Assembly (NCBI GenBank): GCA_035502855.1 | Contig: DATJTX010000025.1 | Coordinates: 1-64,000, forward strand | DNA from: Candidatus Baltobacteraceae bacterium | Lineage (GTDB): Bacteria; Vulcanimicrobiota; Vulcanimicrobiia; Vulcanimicrobiales; Vulcanimicrobiaceae | Direction: 5' to 3' | DNA length: 64,000 bases | Part shown: piece after piece, positions 49,140-57,772 of the stretch | Layout: each line of letters begins with the position of its first letter | How positions within the stretch are numbered: the stretch's first letter is position 1 | Notes under the pieces: generated by a model | Seen by the model: the letters and a program-made list of their open reading frames with translations, nothing else | Databases searched by the model: none | Told to the model about the DNA's origin: nothing | Made by a program: the position numbers and the translations under genes

Positions 49140-50647
49140 TCCGCCGCCGCCACCGCGCCGGCGGGAGCGCCGGCCGTTCGCTGCTTCACACGGATGAGAA
49201 ACACGAGCGGCGTCGCCAGCGCAAAAATGATTGCGGTCACGCGAAAGAGATAGTCGTAGGCGATCATCGTCGACTGCTGCGCCACGATCGAGGTCAACGT
49301 GTTGATCGAGTACCCGTGCGTTTGCGTCACGCCGGACGCGAGCTCGTTCCAGGCGACCGCGGTCTGGTGCACCAGCAGCGTGGTGAGAATGGCTATGCCG
49401 AAACTGCCGCCGATTTGGCGAACCAGCGTGTACACGCCGGTTGCGCCGGCCATTTCTGAAATCGGGACGTCGCCGAGCGAAACGGTCGTGAGCGGTACGA
49501 ACAGAAAACCGAGGCCAAAGCCCTGAATGAGCCGCGGCCAGAAAACGTCCCAGTAGCCGGCGTTGGTGTTCAAACCACCGAGCATCCACGTGGAATACCC
49601 GAAAACCAAGAACCCGAATGCGATCGACAGCCGCGGATCGATGCGGTTGAGGATCCGGCCGATGATCAGCATGCTGATCGCGGTCGAGATCGCGCCGGGC
49701 AACAGCGCCATGCCGGTATCGAACGCCGTAAAATTCAGGATCTGCTGAAAGAACAACGGCAAGATGAGGTTGGTCCCGAACAGGCCGAAGCCGCTGATGA
49801 TGCCGAGAATGTTGCCGATCGTGAACGAGCGGTACCTGAAGACGTGCAGGTTCACCAGCGGATGGCGGTCGCGGGTCATTTTCCAGATGAACAGCACGAG
49901 GGCGACGATCGAAACGATCGTCAAGATCGTGATCGTGTTCGAGCTATACCAGTCGTCGTGTTCCCCGCGCTCAAGCACGTACTGCAGCGATGCCAATCCG
50001 ACGGTCATCAGGCCCAGTCCGGTAAAATCGAGGCCGGCCTTCGGCTTCTCGATGTATTTGGGATTGGGAATGAACATCATCGTCATCATGACGGCTGCGA
50101 TGCCGATTGGGATGTTGATGAAGAAAATCAGCGGCCAGCTCGCATTATCCACGATGTAGCCGCCGAGCGTCGGACCGATTGCCGGGCCGACCATCGCGCC
50201 TAGTCCGAAGATCGCCATCGCGGCGCCGCGCCGTTCGGGGGGATAGGTTTCAAAGAGAATCGCCTGCGCGGTCGGCTGCAGCGCGCCGCCGCCGATACCT
50301 TGGATCACGCGATAGATCACGAGCTGGGTGATGCTGGTCGCCGTACCGCACAGAAAGGAAGCGATCGTGAAGAGCGCGAGCGAGGCAGCATAAAAGCGCT
50401 TGCGGCCGAGGAAGGCGGTGAGCCAGCCGTTGAGGGGCATCACGACCACGTTGGCAAGGATGTAGCCGGTCGCGACCCATGAGACTTCGTCGACCGAGGC
50501 GCCCAGATTGCCCCCGATCGTGTCGAGCGCAACGTTCACGATCGTGGTATCGATGATCGCCATGATCAGGCCGAGCATGGTGGTGATCGTGATCAACGCG
50601 ATCGGGGCGTCGTCGCGGTGGGCGAAAGGGTTGCGCATGGATGTCAT
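49136..50647 (-). CDS. DHA2-family MFS drug exporter (EmrB-like)
   Basis: A 503-residue 14-helix major facilitator. TTTMLGLIMAIIDTTIVNVA with the D-T-T-I-V-N motif, GYILANVVVMPLNGWLTAFLG followed by RKR, and GLGAMVGPAIGPTLGGYIVD (motif C of antiporters) identify the EmrB/QacA type, which uses the proton gradient to export drugs or toxic compounds. No EmrA or TolC partner is adjacent. TATACT (50658-50663) predicts a start 4 bases before ATG. It is divergent from the acidic-protein gene. Confidence 0.92.
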   Translation of the reverse strand: MTSMRNPFAHRDDAPIALITITTMLGLIMAIIDTTIVNVALDTIGGNLGASVDEVSWVATGYILANVVVMPLNGWLTAFLGRKRFYAASLALFTIASFLCGTATSITQLVIYRVIQGIGGGALQPTAQAILFETYPPERRGAAMAIFGLGAMVGPAIGPTLGGYIVDNASWPLIFFINIPIGIAAVMMTMMFIPNPKYIEKPKAGLDFTGLGLMTVGLASLQYVLERGEHDDWYSSNTITILTIVSIVALVLFIWKMTRDRHPLVNLHVFRYRSFTIGNILGIISGFGLFGTNLILPLFFQQILNFTAFDTGMALLPGAISTAISMLIIGRILNRIDPRLSIAFGFLVFGYSTWMLGGLNTNAGYWDVFWPRLIQGFGLGFLFVPLTTVSLGDVPISEMAGATGVYTLVRQIGGSFGIAILTTLLVHQTAVAWNELASGVTQTHGYSINTLTSIVAQQSTMIAYDYLFRVTAIIFALATPLVFLIRVKQRTAGAPAGAVAAAD

Positions 50648-50765
50648 TAACCGGCTAAGTATATACGCGGTTTCGGAAAACGCGGCCTTCCGTCCAAAAT
50701 GCCCGGTCTTAACGCCGGTTTAAACAGCATTGACATAGGCTCGAAGTAGTTGAAAGGATGGTGAG

Positions 50766-51059
50766 ATGGAACTCGAAGTCGATGCCCCAACCAATGACGT
50801 GATCGCCATGCACTTGACGATTGCCGCACTCGACCAATGGCTCAAGAACGTCAGCTCCGATCGCAGCGGTCAAGAGCTCGGCCGTGAGATCGCGGCGATG
50901 TACCGCGAGATTCATGCCGCGGTCGACGAGATGTCGCCTGACGAGGAAGAAGACGACGCGTTCGAATTCGACGACGAAGACGACGAAGACGACGAAGACG
51001 AAGACGAAGACGAGGACGAGGACGAGGACGACGAAGAAGAGGAAGACGAGCGAGATTAG
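50766..51059 (+). CDS. small protein with long Asp/Glu tail, 97 aa
   Basis: Residues 1-60 form a helical domain (VIAMHLTIAALDQWLKNVSS, QELGREIAAMYREIHAAVDE) that resembles no family I know. Residues 62-97 are almost all Asp and Glu, encoded by gac/gaa and gac/gag repeats (about 50967-51040). Such tails mimic nucleic acid or bind basic proteins. Start ATG 50766 has AAAGGATGG upstream. The stop shares TTAG with the sensor kinase stop. Confidence 0.7.
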   Translation: MELEVDAPTNDVIAMHLTIAALDQWLKNVSSDRSGQELGREIAAMYREIHAAVDEMSPDEEEDDAFEFDDEDDEDDEDEDEDEDEDEDDEEEEDERD

Positions 51060-52342
51060 TTCGCGGGTAGGAGCAGGCTGACAACGGCTCCACGGCCGGG
51101 TCCGTTCGCCAAACGGACCTCGCCGCCGTGGGCTTCGATCAGAACGCGGGCGATCGAGAGGCCTAGACCCGTTCCGCCGCGCGAGCGCGCGGAGTCCGCC
51201 CGCCAAAATCGTTCGGTCGCGTGAACGAGCGCCTCGCCGCAAAATCCGGGACCGTCGTCGGCGACGTCGACGCGCACCCACCTGGCATCGGCCACGATCC
51301 GTACGCCGATCGTCCCTCCCCCGCCGTGCGTCGCCGCGTTGTGGAGGACGGCGGTCGTTGCGCGCTCGATCGAATCGCCGTGCCCGCGCACGACGGCTCG
51401 GTCGCCATGAACCGCGACCCGAACCTCACGCGCCGTATTTCGCATCCGCTCGGCCACGCGCGTGACGACCGCGGCGACGTTGACGGGTTCGCGCGCCACG
51501 ACCGCGCGATCGCGCATCGTATCCAGCAAGCCGTCGACCAGAAGCTCGATCCGCGTCAACTCGCCGTCGATCGATTCCAGCGCCGCGCGATATTTCTGCG
51601 CGTCACGCGGACGCCGTAATGCCAGATCGGTTTCAGCGCGCGCCACGGCGAGCGGCGTGCGCAGTTCGTGCGATGCATCGGCGACGAAACGGCGCTCGGT
51701 TTCGAAGCTGGCCTCGAGCCGGTCGAGCATGCGATCGAAGCTCGCGCACAGGCGCGAGAGTTCGTCGTTGCCGCCGGTCCGTATCCGTTTGGAGAGATCG
51801 CGCGCTTCGATCTGCTCGGCGAGTTGCGCGATTCGTTCTACCGGACCGAGCATCGCGTTTGCAAGGGCTCGGGAGAAAAGAGCGGCGATTATCACCAGCA
51901 CGACGCCGACCAAGCTGAACGTCGTAAGGCTCGCGCGCGCCACGTCGGCGATCCACCGATCGCTCTGCCAGGTTACGACCGTGCCGAAGCCGGCGGTCGT
52001 CATGTCGAGTTTGGTCGTCCGCGCGAAGCGATAGCCCGCGGCCTGCGCGCCGGTGGGAACGGCTTCGCCGTAGAAAAGGCGACCCTCGCGGTCGAGCACG
52101 GCGATATGCTCTTCCGGCACGTGGAGGCGCTTGATTTGGAGAACATCTCTTGCGTCGATCGAAAGCACGCCGTGGTGAACGTCGGCGATTTCGCCCACCG
52201 CGAGCGCAAGCGTCGTCAGTTTCGCGTCGAGTTCGGCGCGAAGCGTACGTTCCAGTACAACAAGCGAGATCGCGGCGAAGACGATCGAGCTCGCGGCGAC
52301 GAGCACCGTTATCGTGAGCGCGATACGCCGGCGCAGGCTCAC
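51056..52342 (-). CDS. sensor histidine kinase
   Basis: A 428-residue inner-membrane kinase with two membrane helices (about 8-30 and 141-162) flanking a periplasmic sensor, then HAMP (PVERIAQLAEQIEARDLSKR), H-box ADASHELRTPLAVAR with His225, N-box AVLHNAATHGGGG, G1 VADDGPGF and G2 SRGGTGLGLSIARV. This is a classical EnvZ/QseC-like kinase. GTG start overlaps the response regulator stop by 4 bases. Its signal is unknown; the TonB receptor gene nearby is a plausible target. Confidence 0.92.
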   Translation of the reverse strand: MSLRRRIALTITVLVAASSIVFAAISLVVLERTLRAELDAKLTTLALAVGEIADVHHGVLSIDARDVLQIKRLHVPEEHIAVLDREGRLFYGEAVPTGAQAAGYRFARTTKLDMTTAGFGTVVTWQSDRWIADVARASLTTFSLVGVVLVIIAALFSRALANAMLGPVERIAQLAEQIEARDLSKRIRTGGNDELSRLCASFDRMLDRLEASFETERRFVADASHELRTPLAVARAETDLALRRPRDAQKYRAALESIDGELTRIELLVDGLLDTMRDRAVVAREPVNVAAVVTRVAERMRNTAREVRVAVHGDRAVVRGHGDSIERATTAVLHNAATHGGGGTIGVRIVADARWVRVDVADDGPGFCGEALVHATERFWRADSARSRGGTGLGLSIARVLIEAHGGEVRLANGPGRGAVVSLLLPAN

Positions 52343-53013
52343 CCGGTCGGTCCCAACTTGAACCCGATGCCGCGAACCGTGTGGAGCAGCGGCGGCTCGC
52401 CGATCGCACAGAGTTTCATCCGCAACCGGCGCGCATACACGTCGAGGACATTCGAAGCGGGATCGGTGGAACGGTCCCACACCGCATCAATCAATGCCTC
52501 CCGCGTCACCGTACGCCCAGCATTGCGCAGCAGCGTCTCGAGCAAGGCGACCTCCTTGGATGTAAGGTCGATCGGACGCTCGCCGCGGCGAGCTTCGCGC
52601 GAGCGGCGATCGAAGACGAGATCGTCGCAGCGCAGCAGATCGTCGCTCCAGGTCGGCGCGCGGCGGGCGAGGGACCGAAGGCGCGCGTGCAGTTCATCGA
52701 GCGCGAACGGTTTGCGAAGATAGTCATCGGCGCCCGCGTCGAGTCCGTCGACGACGTCGCGAGCATCCACCCGCGCCGTGAGAAGCAGAACCGGCGTACC
52801 GATACCGCGTTCACGAAGCTCGCGAAGCACGGCGAGACCGTCGCGATGAGGAAGATTGAGGTCGAGGATCGCAACGTCGTAACACGTCGCGATCAAATAG
52901 TCAGCGCACTCGCGACCATCGGGGAGCGCGTCGGCGACGTGGCCATCTTCTTGCAGACCCCGAACGATAAGCCGTCGCAACGCGGTGTCATCTTCAACGA
53001 TCATCACGCGCAT
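52339..53013 (-). CDS. OmpR-family response regulator
   Basis: A 224-residue regulator: receiver domain with VMIVEDDTALRRL, phospho-acceptor Asp51 in AILDLNLPHRDG and Lys in DDYLRKPF, then a winged-helix DNA-binding domain (DLTSKEVALLETLLRNAGRT, SNVLDVYARRLRMKL). It controls transcription when phosphorylated by the kinase encoded downstream. It follows a beta-propeller fragment in the same direction. Direct TTAA motifs in front of the TonB gene (53434-53459) may be its site, but this is a guess. Confidence 0.94.
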   Translation of the reverse strand: MRVMIVEDDTALRRLIVRGLQEDGHVADALPDGRECADYLIATCYDVAILDLNLPHRDGLAVLRELRERGIGTPVLLLTARVDARDVVDGLDAGADDYLRKPFALDELHARLRSLARRAPTWSDDLLRCDDLVFDRRSREARRGERPIDLTSKEVALLETLLRNAGRTVTREALIDAVWDRSTDPASNVLDVYARRLRMKLCAIGEPPLLHTVRGIGFKLGPTG

Positions 53014-53065
53014 GAGGCGAGCTCTTCAGAACGCGGGTTCGCGTCCCTTGCTCAGGGCGCGATCC

Positions 53066-53371
53066 TTAATCCTTCGATAAAGTCGCCCCGCCGACGACGA
53101 GCTCGTTCAACCGCGGGCTGAACACCAAAGGATGGTCGTTGGCGATCTGCGGCGTCTTAATGATCTTAATGACTTTGAGCGTGTTGGGATCGACGACGGC
53201 GATGCTAATCGTGGCGATCAATTTCATCGTGCGAACACCGTCGGCGATCACCAACGCCTCGCTACCCGTGTGCGCCGCGTAGACGCGATCTCGCTCTGCA
53301 TCGACCTGGACATAATCGAAGCGGCTTACGATCGGAACCGCGTGCGGCGGCAGTGCTACGAGCATAGGCAC
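53066..53371 (-). pseudogene. truncated YncE-like beta-propeller fragment, 101 aa
   Basis: The first part (FDYVQVDAERDRVYAAHTGS followed by EALVIAD) is a typical first blade of YncE/NHL-type seven-bladed propellers. After ADGVRTMKLIATIS the frame jumps to VVDPNTLKVIKIIKTP and DHPLVFSPRLNELVVGG, which belong to a later blade. An entire propeller needs over 300 residues, so the gene seems internally deleted and cut short. There is no signal peptide. It sits between the response regulator and the TonB receptor, partners with which complete YncE proteins are sometimes found. Confidence 0.5.
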
Positions 53372-53480
53372 GGTCAGAATTCTACGGCGCTACCATGACG
53401 CGGACATGAACGCCGAAAACATAGCTTTTCTTAAGCGCGCGATAAACGCCAGTTAAATTTCGGGCCGTACTGATTCACAT

Positions 53481-56360
53481 ATGAGTGTACGGATTTGTGC
53501 GGCACTGTTGCTCGCATTTTCTTTTGTGCTATCGCCGGCGCTGGCGCAGCCCCCCGCCGCCGGGGCCACCGTTACCGGACGAATTCTCGAAACGAGCGCC
53601 GGGCTGCCGGTGGGAGGCGCGAGCGTCGCGCTTCGCCAAGGCGAAACCGTCGTCGCAACCACGGCGACGGCGAAAGACGGATCGTTTTCCTTTGCCGGCG
53701 TCGGACCGGGCGACTATTCGCTGCTGATTACCGCCAACGGTTACCAGACCACGCTGATCCCGATCTTGCATGTCGAACCGGGACAGGCTGCGGTCGAGAT
53801 GCAGACGGCGCTTACGCCGGCGACGACCGGTCTGAAACAGATCGCCGTCGTCTCGGTAGCCACCAACACCGCGCTGGCAAGCACGGCGACAATCAACAAG
53901 AATCTGAATCCGAGCATTCTGCAAGATCAAAACTACATGCGCGCGGGCGATGCACTGGGAACGGTACCGTTCGTTACATCCACGACCAGCAACTCGGTCG
54001 GCGATGATGAAAATATCCAATTGCGAGGCTTCGATCCCTCGGAGAGCGTCGCATTGATCGACGGCCACCCCGTCGGCCCGCTGGGCGCGTGCCCGGCGGC
54101 GAATAACCCGATCGGCACCGCCCCGTGCCCGTACAATACCAATGGCAGCCTGTTCGACTACCAGCTCGCAGAGTTTTGGGGCATGAGCAACATCGGCGTC
54201 ACACTCGGCTCGGGCGCGACCGGGCTCTACGGCGTGCCGACGCTTGCCGGTTCGGTGAACTTCGAGACGCTCAATCCGACGCCGACGGATCACTTCACGC
54301 TTCTGCAGGGCTACGGCGATCTGAGCAAGCTGATGACCGGATTCTCGTACACGGGAACCGCCGGAAAACTTGGCTTCGCGGGGGCCTATGGCGTCGAAGG
54401 GTCGCAGGGCGAGGTCAACGGCCCGATTTTACAGACCGCGATGCTTTCGGGCGCGGATTTCATCAAATCGCTGGGCGGTAAAGACGCGGCCGATTGTGCC
54501 GGCGTTGGTTCGCCGACGGCGACGCTTTACGGCAAGAGTATGCCGCCATCACTTCTGCCCGATGACGTCGCAGCGTGCACGACGGACGTCGGCAGCGACT
54601 ATATGAACAAGAACGCGCTTGCGAAACTGACGTATCAGGTCGACTCGAAGACCTCGGTGCTCGTCTCATTCTACGGCGCGAATTCCAACGCCAACGGCGT
54701 CGGCAACGGAGAGGCTTATTGGATGCCGTATAGCCAGATGCTCAGCCAGGCCAACAGCTACGCTTCGAGCGGCGGCTACAATTTCAAATTGAAGCCGAGT
54801 GGAACGGAGACGAATTGCGATTCCGCCGCCAACCCGAATCCGATCGCCGTGCTCTACAACAACGCCGCTGGATTCGAGTGTCTCACGGCGCCGCAGTTCG
54901 CATCGGACTTCTCGGGAGCGTGGGACAAGGGGCCGGGCGGTTTTCATAACGATCTAGACCAAGACTATCACGCGCGTATCACGCGCCAAATCGGGGCGGG
55001 AACGCTCACGATCGACGGCTACGTCGACACCTACAGCGAGTACAACGAGAAACCTGACGTGGACGATTATCTGGCTGCGGAACAGGATACGTGGTACACG
55101 CACGGCGGCCTGATCAGCGACGACTACCCCGGCCGGAAGAACGACTTTACGTTCGGCATGTCCTTCCAACACCAGATGCACGAAACGAACCAGTGGCCCG
55201 CCGACGGAGTGCCGTGTTTCGGCAACTGTTACGCCGGGTTTCCGTTCGGCGATACGAACTATTTCATCCACGACACCTATGACGCGAGCAATCACTTCTC
55301 GGTCTTCACGGACTTGACGCTCGACGACTCGAAGGTCTCCGGCACGACGAGCTTCGACCCGCGCGTCTCGCTCGTCTACCGGCCTGATTCGGCGAACGTC
55401 TTGCGCATCACGGGGGGCGCCGCGTCGATCTCGCCCGATCCGGTCCTGTATACCGGCGGCTTGTATCCGAACCCGGGACTCGGCGCGCTCTACTCGCACC
55501 TTTCGGGCGGTATCTTCACCGACATGGTGACGAGCGGCGTTGCTTGCGATGCTCCGGTTCCGGCCGTGAATGCGCCCGGTTCGTCCGTAAGGCCGGAGCA
55601 GGCCGACGACATTGAGGCCGCGCTGGCGCATCGCTTCCCCAATCAGGCGACGGTGGAAGTCGATGCCTACAACACGATCGAGACGAATCCGATCATCTCG
55701 GGTATCGCGCCGCTCTCCGCTGCGCCGGCGGCGCAACTCGCGGCGTTCAACGCGGCGAATCCCGGCTACTTTACGACCGTGCTCGATACGCTCAATGGCC
55801 CCGGCGGCTGCGGCACCGGCTACACGATGAGCAGTCTCGGCGAGATCGTGGCAACGAATTCGGGACAGGCGCAGTATCGCGGCGTGAACGTCTACGCGAA
55901 GTACCCGATCACCCGTCAGCTCGAGATCGACGGCAACTACACCGTGCAAACGGCATACTACATGGGCCTCTCGCAAACGGTGTTGCTGAACAATCCCGGC
56001 TACATCAACGGTCAGCAGTTCTACGGGATTCCGACCGACACGGCGACCCTCGGACTGGGTTACAACAACCGGCAGGGTGCGTGGACGGCCCGGATCGACG
56101 GTTACTACGTCGGCAACAACAACTCATATTATCGTCCGGCCTTCTGGTACGCCAATGCGAACATCTCGAAGACCGTGAAAGATATCACGCTCAACTTCGG
56201 TATCAGCAACCTGTTCAACAACGACGCCGGAATTTACCAATACACGAACGCCGGTACGGTGATTGCTCAGAACGGATACTATCCTCCGCCGAATTCGTAC
56301 AATAGTCTGCTCTCACTCCTCCCCCGTCAGGTCTGGCTGACGACGACCGTCCACCTCTAG
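53481..56360 (+). CDS. TonB-dependent receptor
   Basis: A 959-residue outer-membrane receptor. A signal peptide (about 1-22, ending ALA) precedes a carboxypeptidase-regulatory-like beta-sandwich (TVTGRILETSAGLPVGGASV to VEMQTAL, about 28-112), a plug (about 140-260, with ENIQLRGFDPSESVALIDGH) and a beta-barrel ending ...RQVWLTTTVHL. It imports siderophores, cobalamin or glycans using TonB energy; the ligand cannot be deduced. It proves a diderm envelope. No TonB/ExbBD genes are close; the two-component system on the other side may regulate it. Confidence 0.88.
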   Translation: MSVRICAALLLAFSFVLSPALAQPPAAGATVTGRILETSAGLPVGGASVALRQGETVVATTATAKDGSFSFAGVGPGDYSLLITANGYQTTLIPILHVEPGQAAVEMQTALTPATTGLKQIAVVSVATNTALASTATINKNLNPSILQDQNYMRAGDALGTVPFVTSTTSNSVGDDENIQLRGFDPSESVALIDGHPVGPLGACPAANNPIGTAPCPYNTNGSLFDYQLAEFWGMSNIGVTLGSGATGLYGVPTLAGSVNFETLNPTPTDHFTLLQGYGDLSKLMTGFSYTGTAGKLGFAGAYGVEGSQGEVNGPILQTAMLSGADFIKSLGGKDAADCAGVGSPTATLYGKSMPPSLLPDDVAACTTDVGSDYMNKNALAKLTYQVDSKTSVLVSFYGANSNANGVGNGEAYWMPYSQMLSQANSYASSGGYNFKLKPSGTETNCDSAANPNPIAVLYNNAAGFECLTAPQFASDFSGAWDKGPGGFHNDLDQDYHARITRQIGAGTLTIDGYVDTYSEYNEKPDVDDYLAAEQDTWYTHGGLISDDYPGRKNDFTFGMSFQHQMHETNQWPADGVPCFGNCYAGFPFGDTNYFIHDTYDASNHFSVFTDLTLDDSKVSGTTSFDPRVSLVYRPDSANVLRITGGAASISPDPVLYTGGLYPNPGLGALYSHLSGGIFTDMVTSGVACDAPVPAVNAPGSSVRPEQADDIEAALAHRFPNQATVEVDAYNTIETNPIISGIAPLSAAPAAQLAAFNAANPGYFTTVLDTLNGPGGCGTGYTMSSLGEIVATNSGQAQYRGVNVYAKYPITRQLEIDGNYTVQTAYYMGLSQTVLLNNPGYINGQQFYGIPTDTATLGLGYNNRQGAWTARIDGYYVGNNNSYYRPAFWYANANISKTVKDITLNFGISNLFNNDAGIYQYTNAGTVIAQNGYYPPPNSYNSLLSLLPRQVWLTTTVHL

Positions 56361-56393
56361 CGGACTCCGTCCGATGGACTCGAAGAAGCGCGC

Positions 56394-57335
56394 ATGATTG
56401 CATTGCAGTATGCGCGCTTCGGTGAGCCCGCTGAAGTCGTCGTACCGACCGATGTCCCAGTCCCCGCACCGCGCGAGGGTGAAGAAGTTCTGCTCCGGAT
56501 GGTGCGCTCGCCGATTCACAACCACGATCTGGCGACGATCCGCGGCATCTACGGCGTACGCCCGAAGCTGCCGGCGATCGGCGGCACCGAATTCCTGGGC
56601 CGGATCGGCGATAAGCGGTACGCCGGCACCGCCAAAGGCGCGTGGGCCGAGGACATCGTGGCCAATAGCGCCGCGCTGGTGCCGGTGCCCGAGGGGATCG
56701 ACGACGATCGCGCCTGTCAACTGCTGGCGATGCCGCTCTCGACGCTCGTGCTCTTCGACGACCTGCGCACGCGACCGGGCATGTGGATCGCGCAGACCGC
56801 CGCGAACGGCGCTGTCGGCAAGATGCTGATGTTGCTCGCGCAGCGCCATGGCGTGAACATCGTCAATTTCGTTCGGCGTCCCGAGGCTGCGGAAGAGCTG
56901 AAGAAATACGGCGCGCGGTTTATCGTCGTGACCGATCACGAAGGGTGGGAGAAGGAGGCGCACGAGCTGACCGGCGGCGCGGGATTCGCACGCATCGTCG
57001 ACTCCGTCGCGGGACCGCAGACGGTGGGTCTGCAAAAACTGCTTGCCCAATTTGGCGAGCTGATCGTTTTCGGCGCCCTTTCCGGCTCCTCGATGAAGCT
57101 CGCGCCCGGCTTGATGATCGCTCAGGAGTCGGTCGTTCGCGGTTTTTGGCTGAACGCTTGGATTCAGCGCAACGCGGAAAAGCGCGAAGGCCTGGTCCGC
57201 CGAGTTTTCGAGCTTGCGTTGGCGGGCGAGTTGCCGTTGCCGGTTGCCGGAGTCTATCCCTTGCGCGACGCTTCGGCAGCGCTCAAGGCGGCCGAGGCTG
57301 CGGGACGCGGCGGCAAGGTGCTCTTCGCCGTGTAA
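56394..57335 (+). CDS. MDR-family zinc-type/quinone oxidoreductase (2-enoyl reductase-like)
   Basis: A 313-residue medium-chain dehydrogenase/reductase without catalytic Zn ligands. It has an N-terminal GroES-like domain (PVPAPREGEEVLLRMVRSPI with PIHNHDLATIRG), the nucleotide site AQTAANGAVGKMLMLLAQ, and PLRDASAALKAAEAAGRGGK near the end. This fits trans-2-enoyl thioester reductases or quinone oxidoreductases using NADPH. It lies 33 bases after the TonB receptor. GC-rich hairpins follow the stop. Confidence 0.82.
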   Translation: MIALQYARFGEPAEVVVPTDVPVPAPREGEEVLLRMVRSPIHNHDLATIRGIYGVRPKLPAIGGTEFLGRIGDKRYAGTAKGAWAEDIVANSAALVPVPEGIDDDRACQLLAMPLSTLVLFDDLRTRPGMWIAQTAANGAVGKMLMLLAQRHGVNIVNFVRRPEAAEELKKYGARFIVVTDHEGWEKEAHELTGGAGFARIVDSVAGPQTVGLQKLLAQFGELIVFGALSGSSMKLAPGLMIAQESVVRGFWLNAWIQRNAEKREGLVRRVFELALAGELPLPVAGVYPLRDASAALKAAEAAGRGGKVLFAV

Positions 57336-57397
57336 GCCGCACGATGCGGCTCGAGGTTCGAAGCGCAGGAAGCGCGAGCGCCGAAGGCGCACGAACC
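57336..57397. repeat. hairpin group after the MDR gene
   Basis: GCCGCA-CGA-TGCGGC (57336-57350) directly after the stop; then GGTTCG (57355-57360) pairs with CGAACC (57392-57397) around GCGCC-GAA-GGCGC (57378-57390). No T-tract follows, so it is more like a REP element than a terminator. Confidence 0.55.
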
Positions 57398-57401
57398 GTG
57401 C

Positions 57402-57566
57402 GTGGGCGGATTAGGAAGTCATCACACGCATCCGTATGCGCTGCAGGCGCTGGCATTCGTCGGCTCGCTCCTCTTGCCGGGCGTCCTTTTTGCTCTGCTC
57501 GGCGGAGCGTGGTGGGAGCAGCTCCGGCGCCGGCGCCCCTGGGTGCCTGAGGGCACCGCGGAGTAG
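57402..57566 (+). CDS. small single-helix membrane protein, 54 aa
   Basis: From GTG 57402 a frame gives VGGLGSHHTHPYALQ, a hydrophobic helix ALAFVGSLLLPGVLFALLGG, then WWEQLRRRRPWVPEG and TAG 57564-57566. The pattern (Gly/His-rich start, one helix, WW plus RRRR cytoplasmic end) looks like a genuine bitopic protein rather than chance. The positive-inside rule would put the C-terminus in the cytoplasm. No family is known to me; start uncertain. Confidence 0.5.
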   Translation: MGGLGSHHTHPYALQALAFVGSLLLPGVLFALLGGAWWEQLRRRRPWVPEGTAE

Positions 57567-57601
57567 CCGTTCCTCGAAGTAACCGCTCTCGGAGCCGATC
57601 C

Positions 57602-57630
57602 TTGACGCTGCCTCGGGGCGGTGCTAGACT
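57602..57630 (+). promoter_or_regulatory. promoter of rpoB
   Basis: TTGACG (57602-57607), 17 bases, TAGACT (57625-57630) with TGC before the -10. The predicted start is about 57637, giving a leader of about 136 bases. A five-codon ORF (ATG 57639, MPRGA, TAA 57654-57656) would start at +3. Further on GAGG/CCTC around GAGCTC with TTTT (57697-57720) is a weak possible attenuator. Confidence 0.75.
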
Positions 57631-57772
57631 CTTTACCTATGCCCCGGGGCGCCTAAGCCGCGATAATTAAAGAAGGACGAGTCAGCTCCTACGACGAGGG
57701 GGACGAGCTCGGCCTCTTTTGCTTGTGCAGCACAGCGTGCCCGAACCCTCAAAGGTCAGTAAGAGAGAGATA

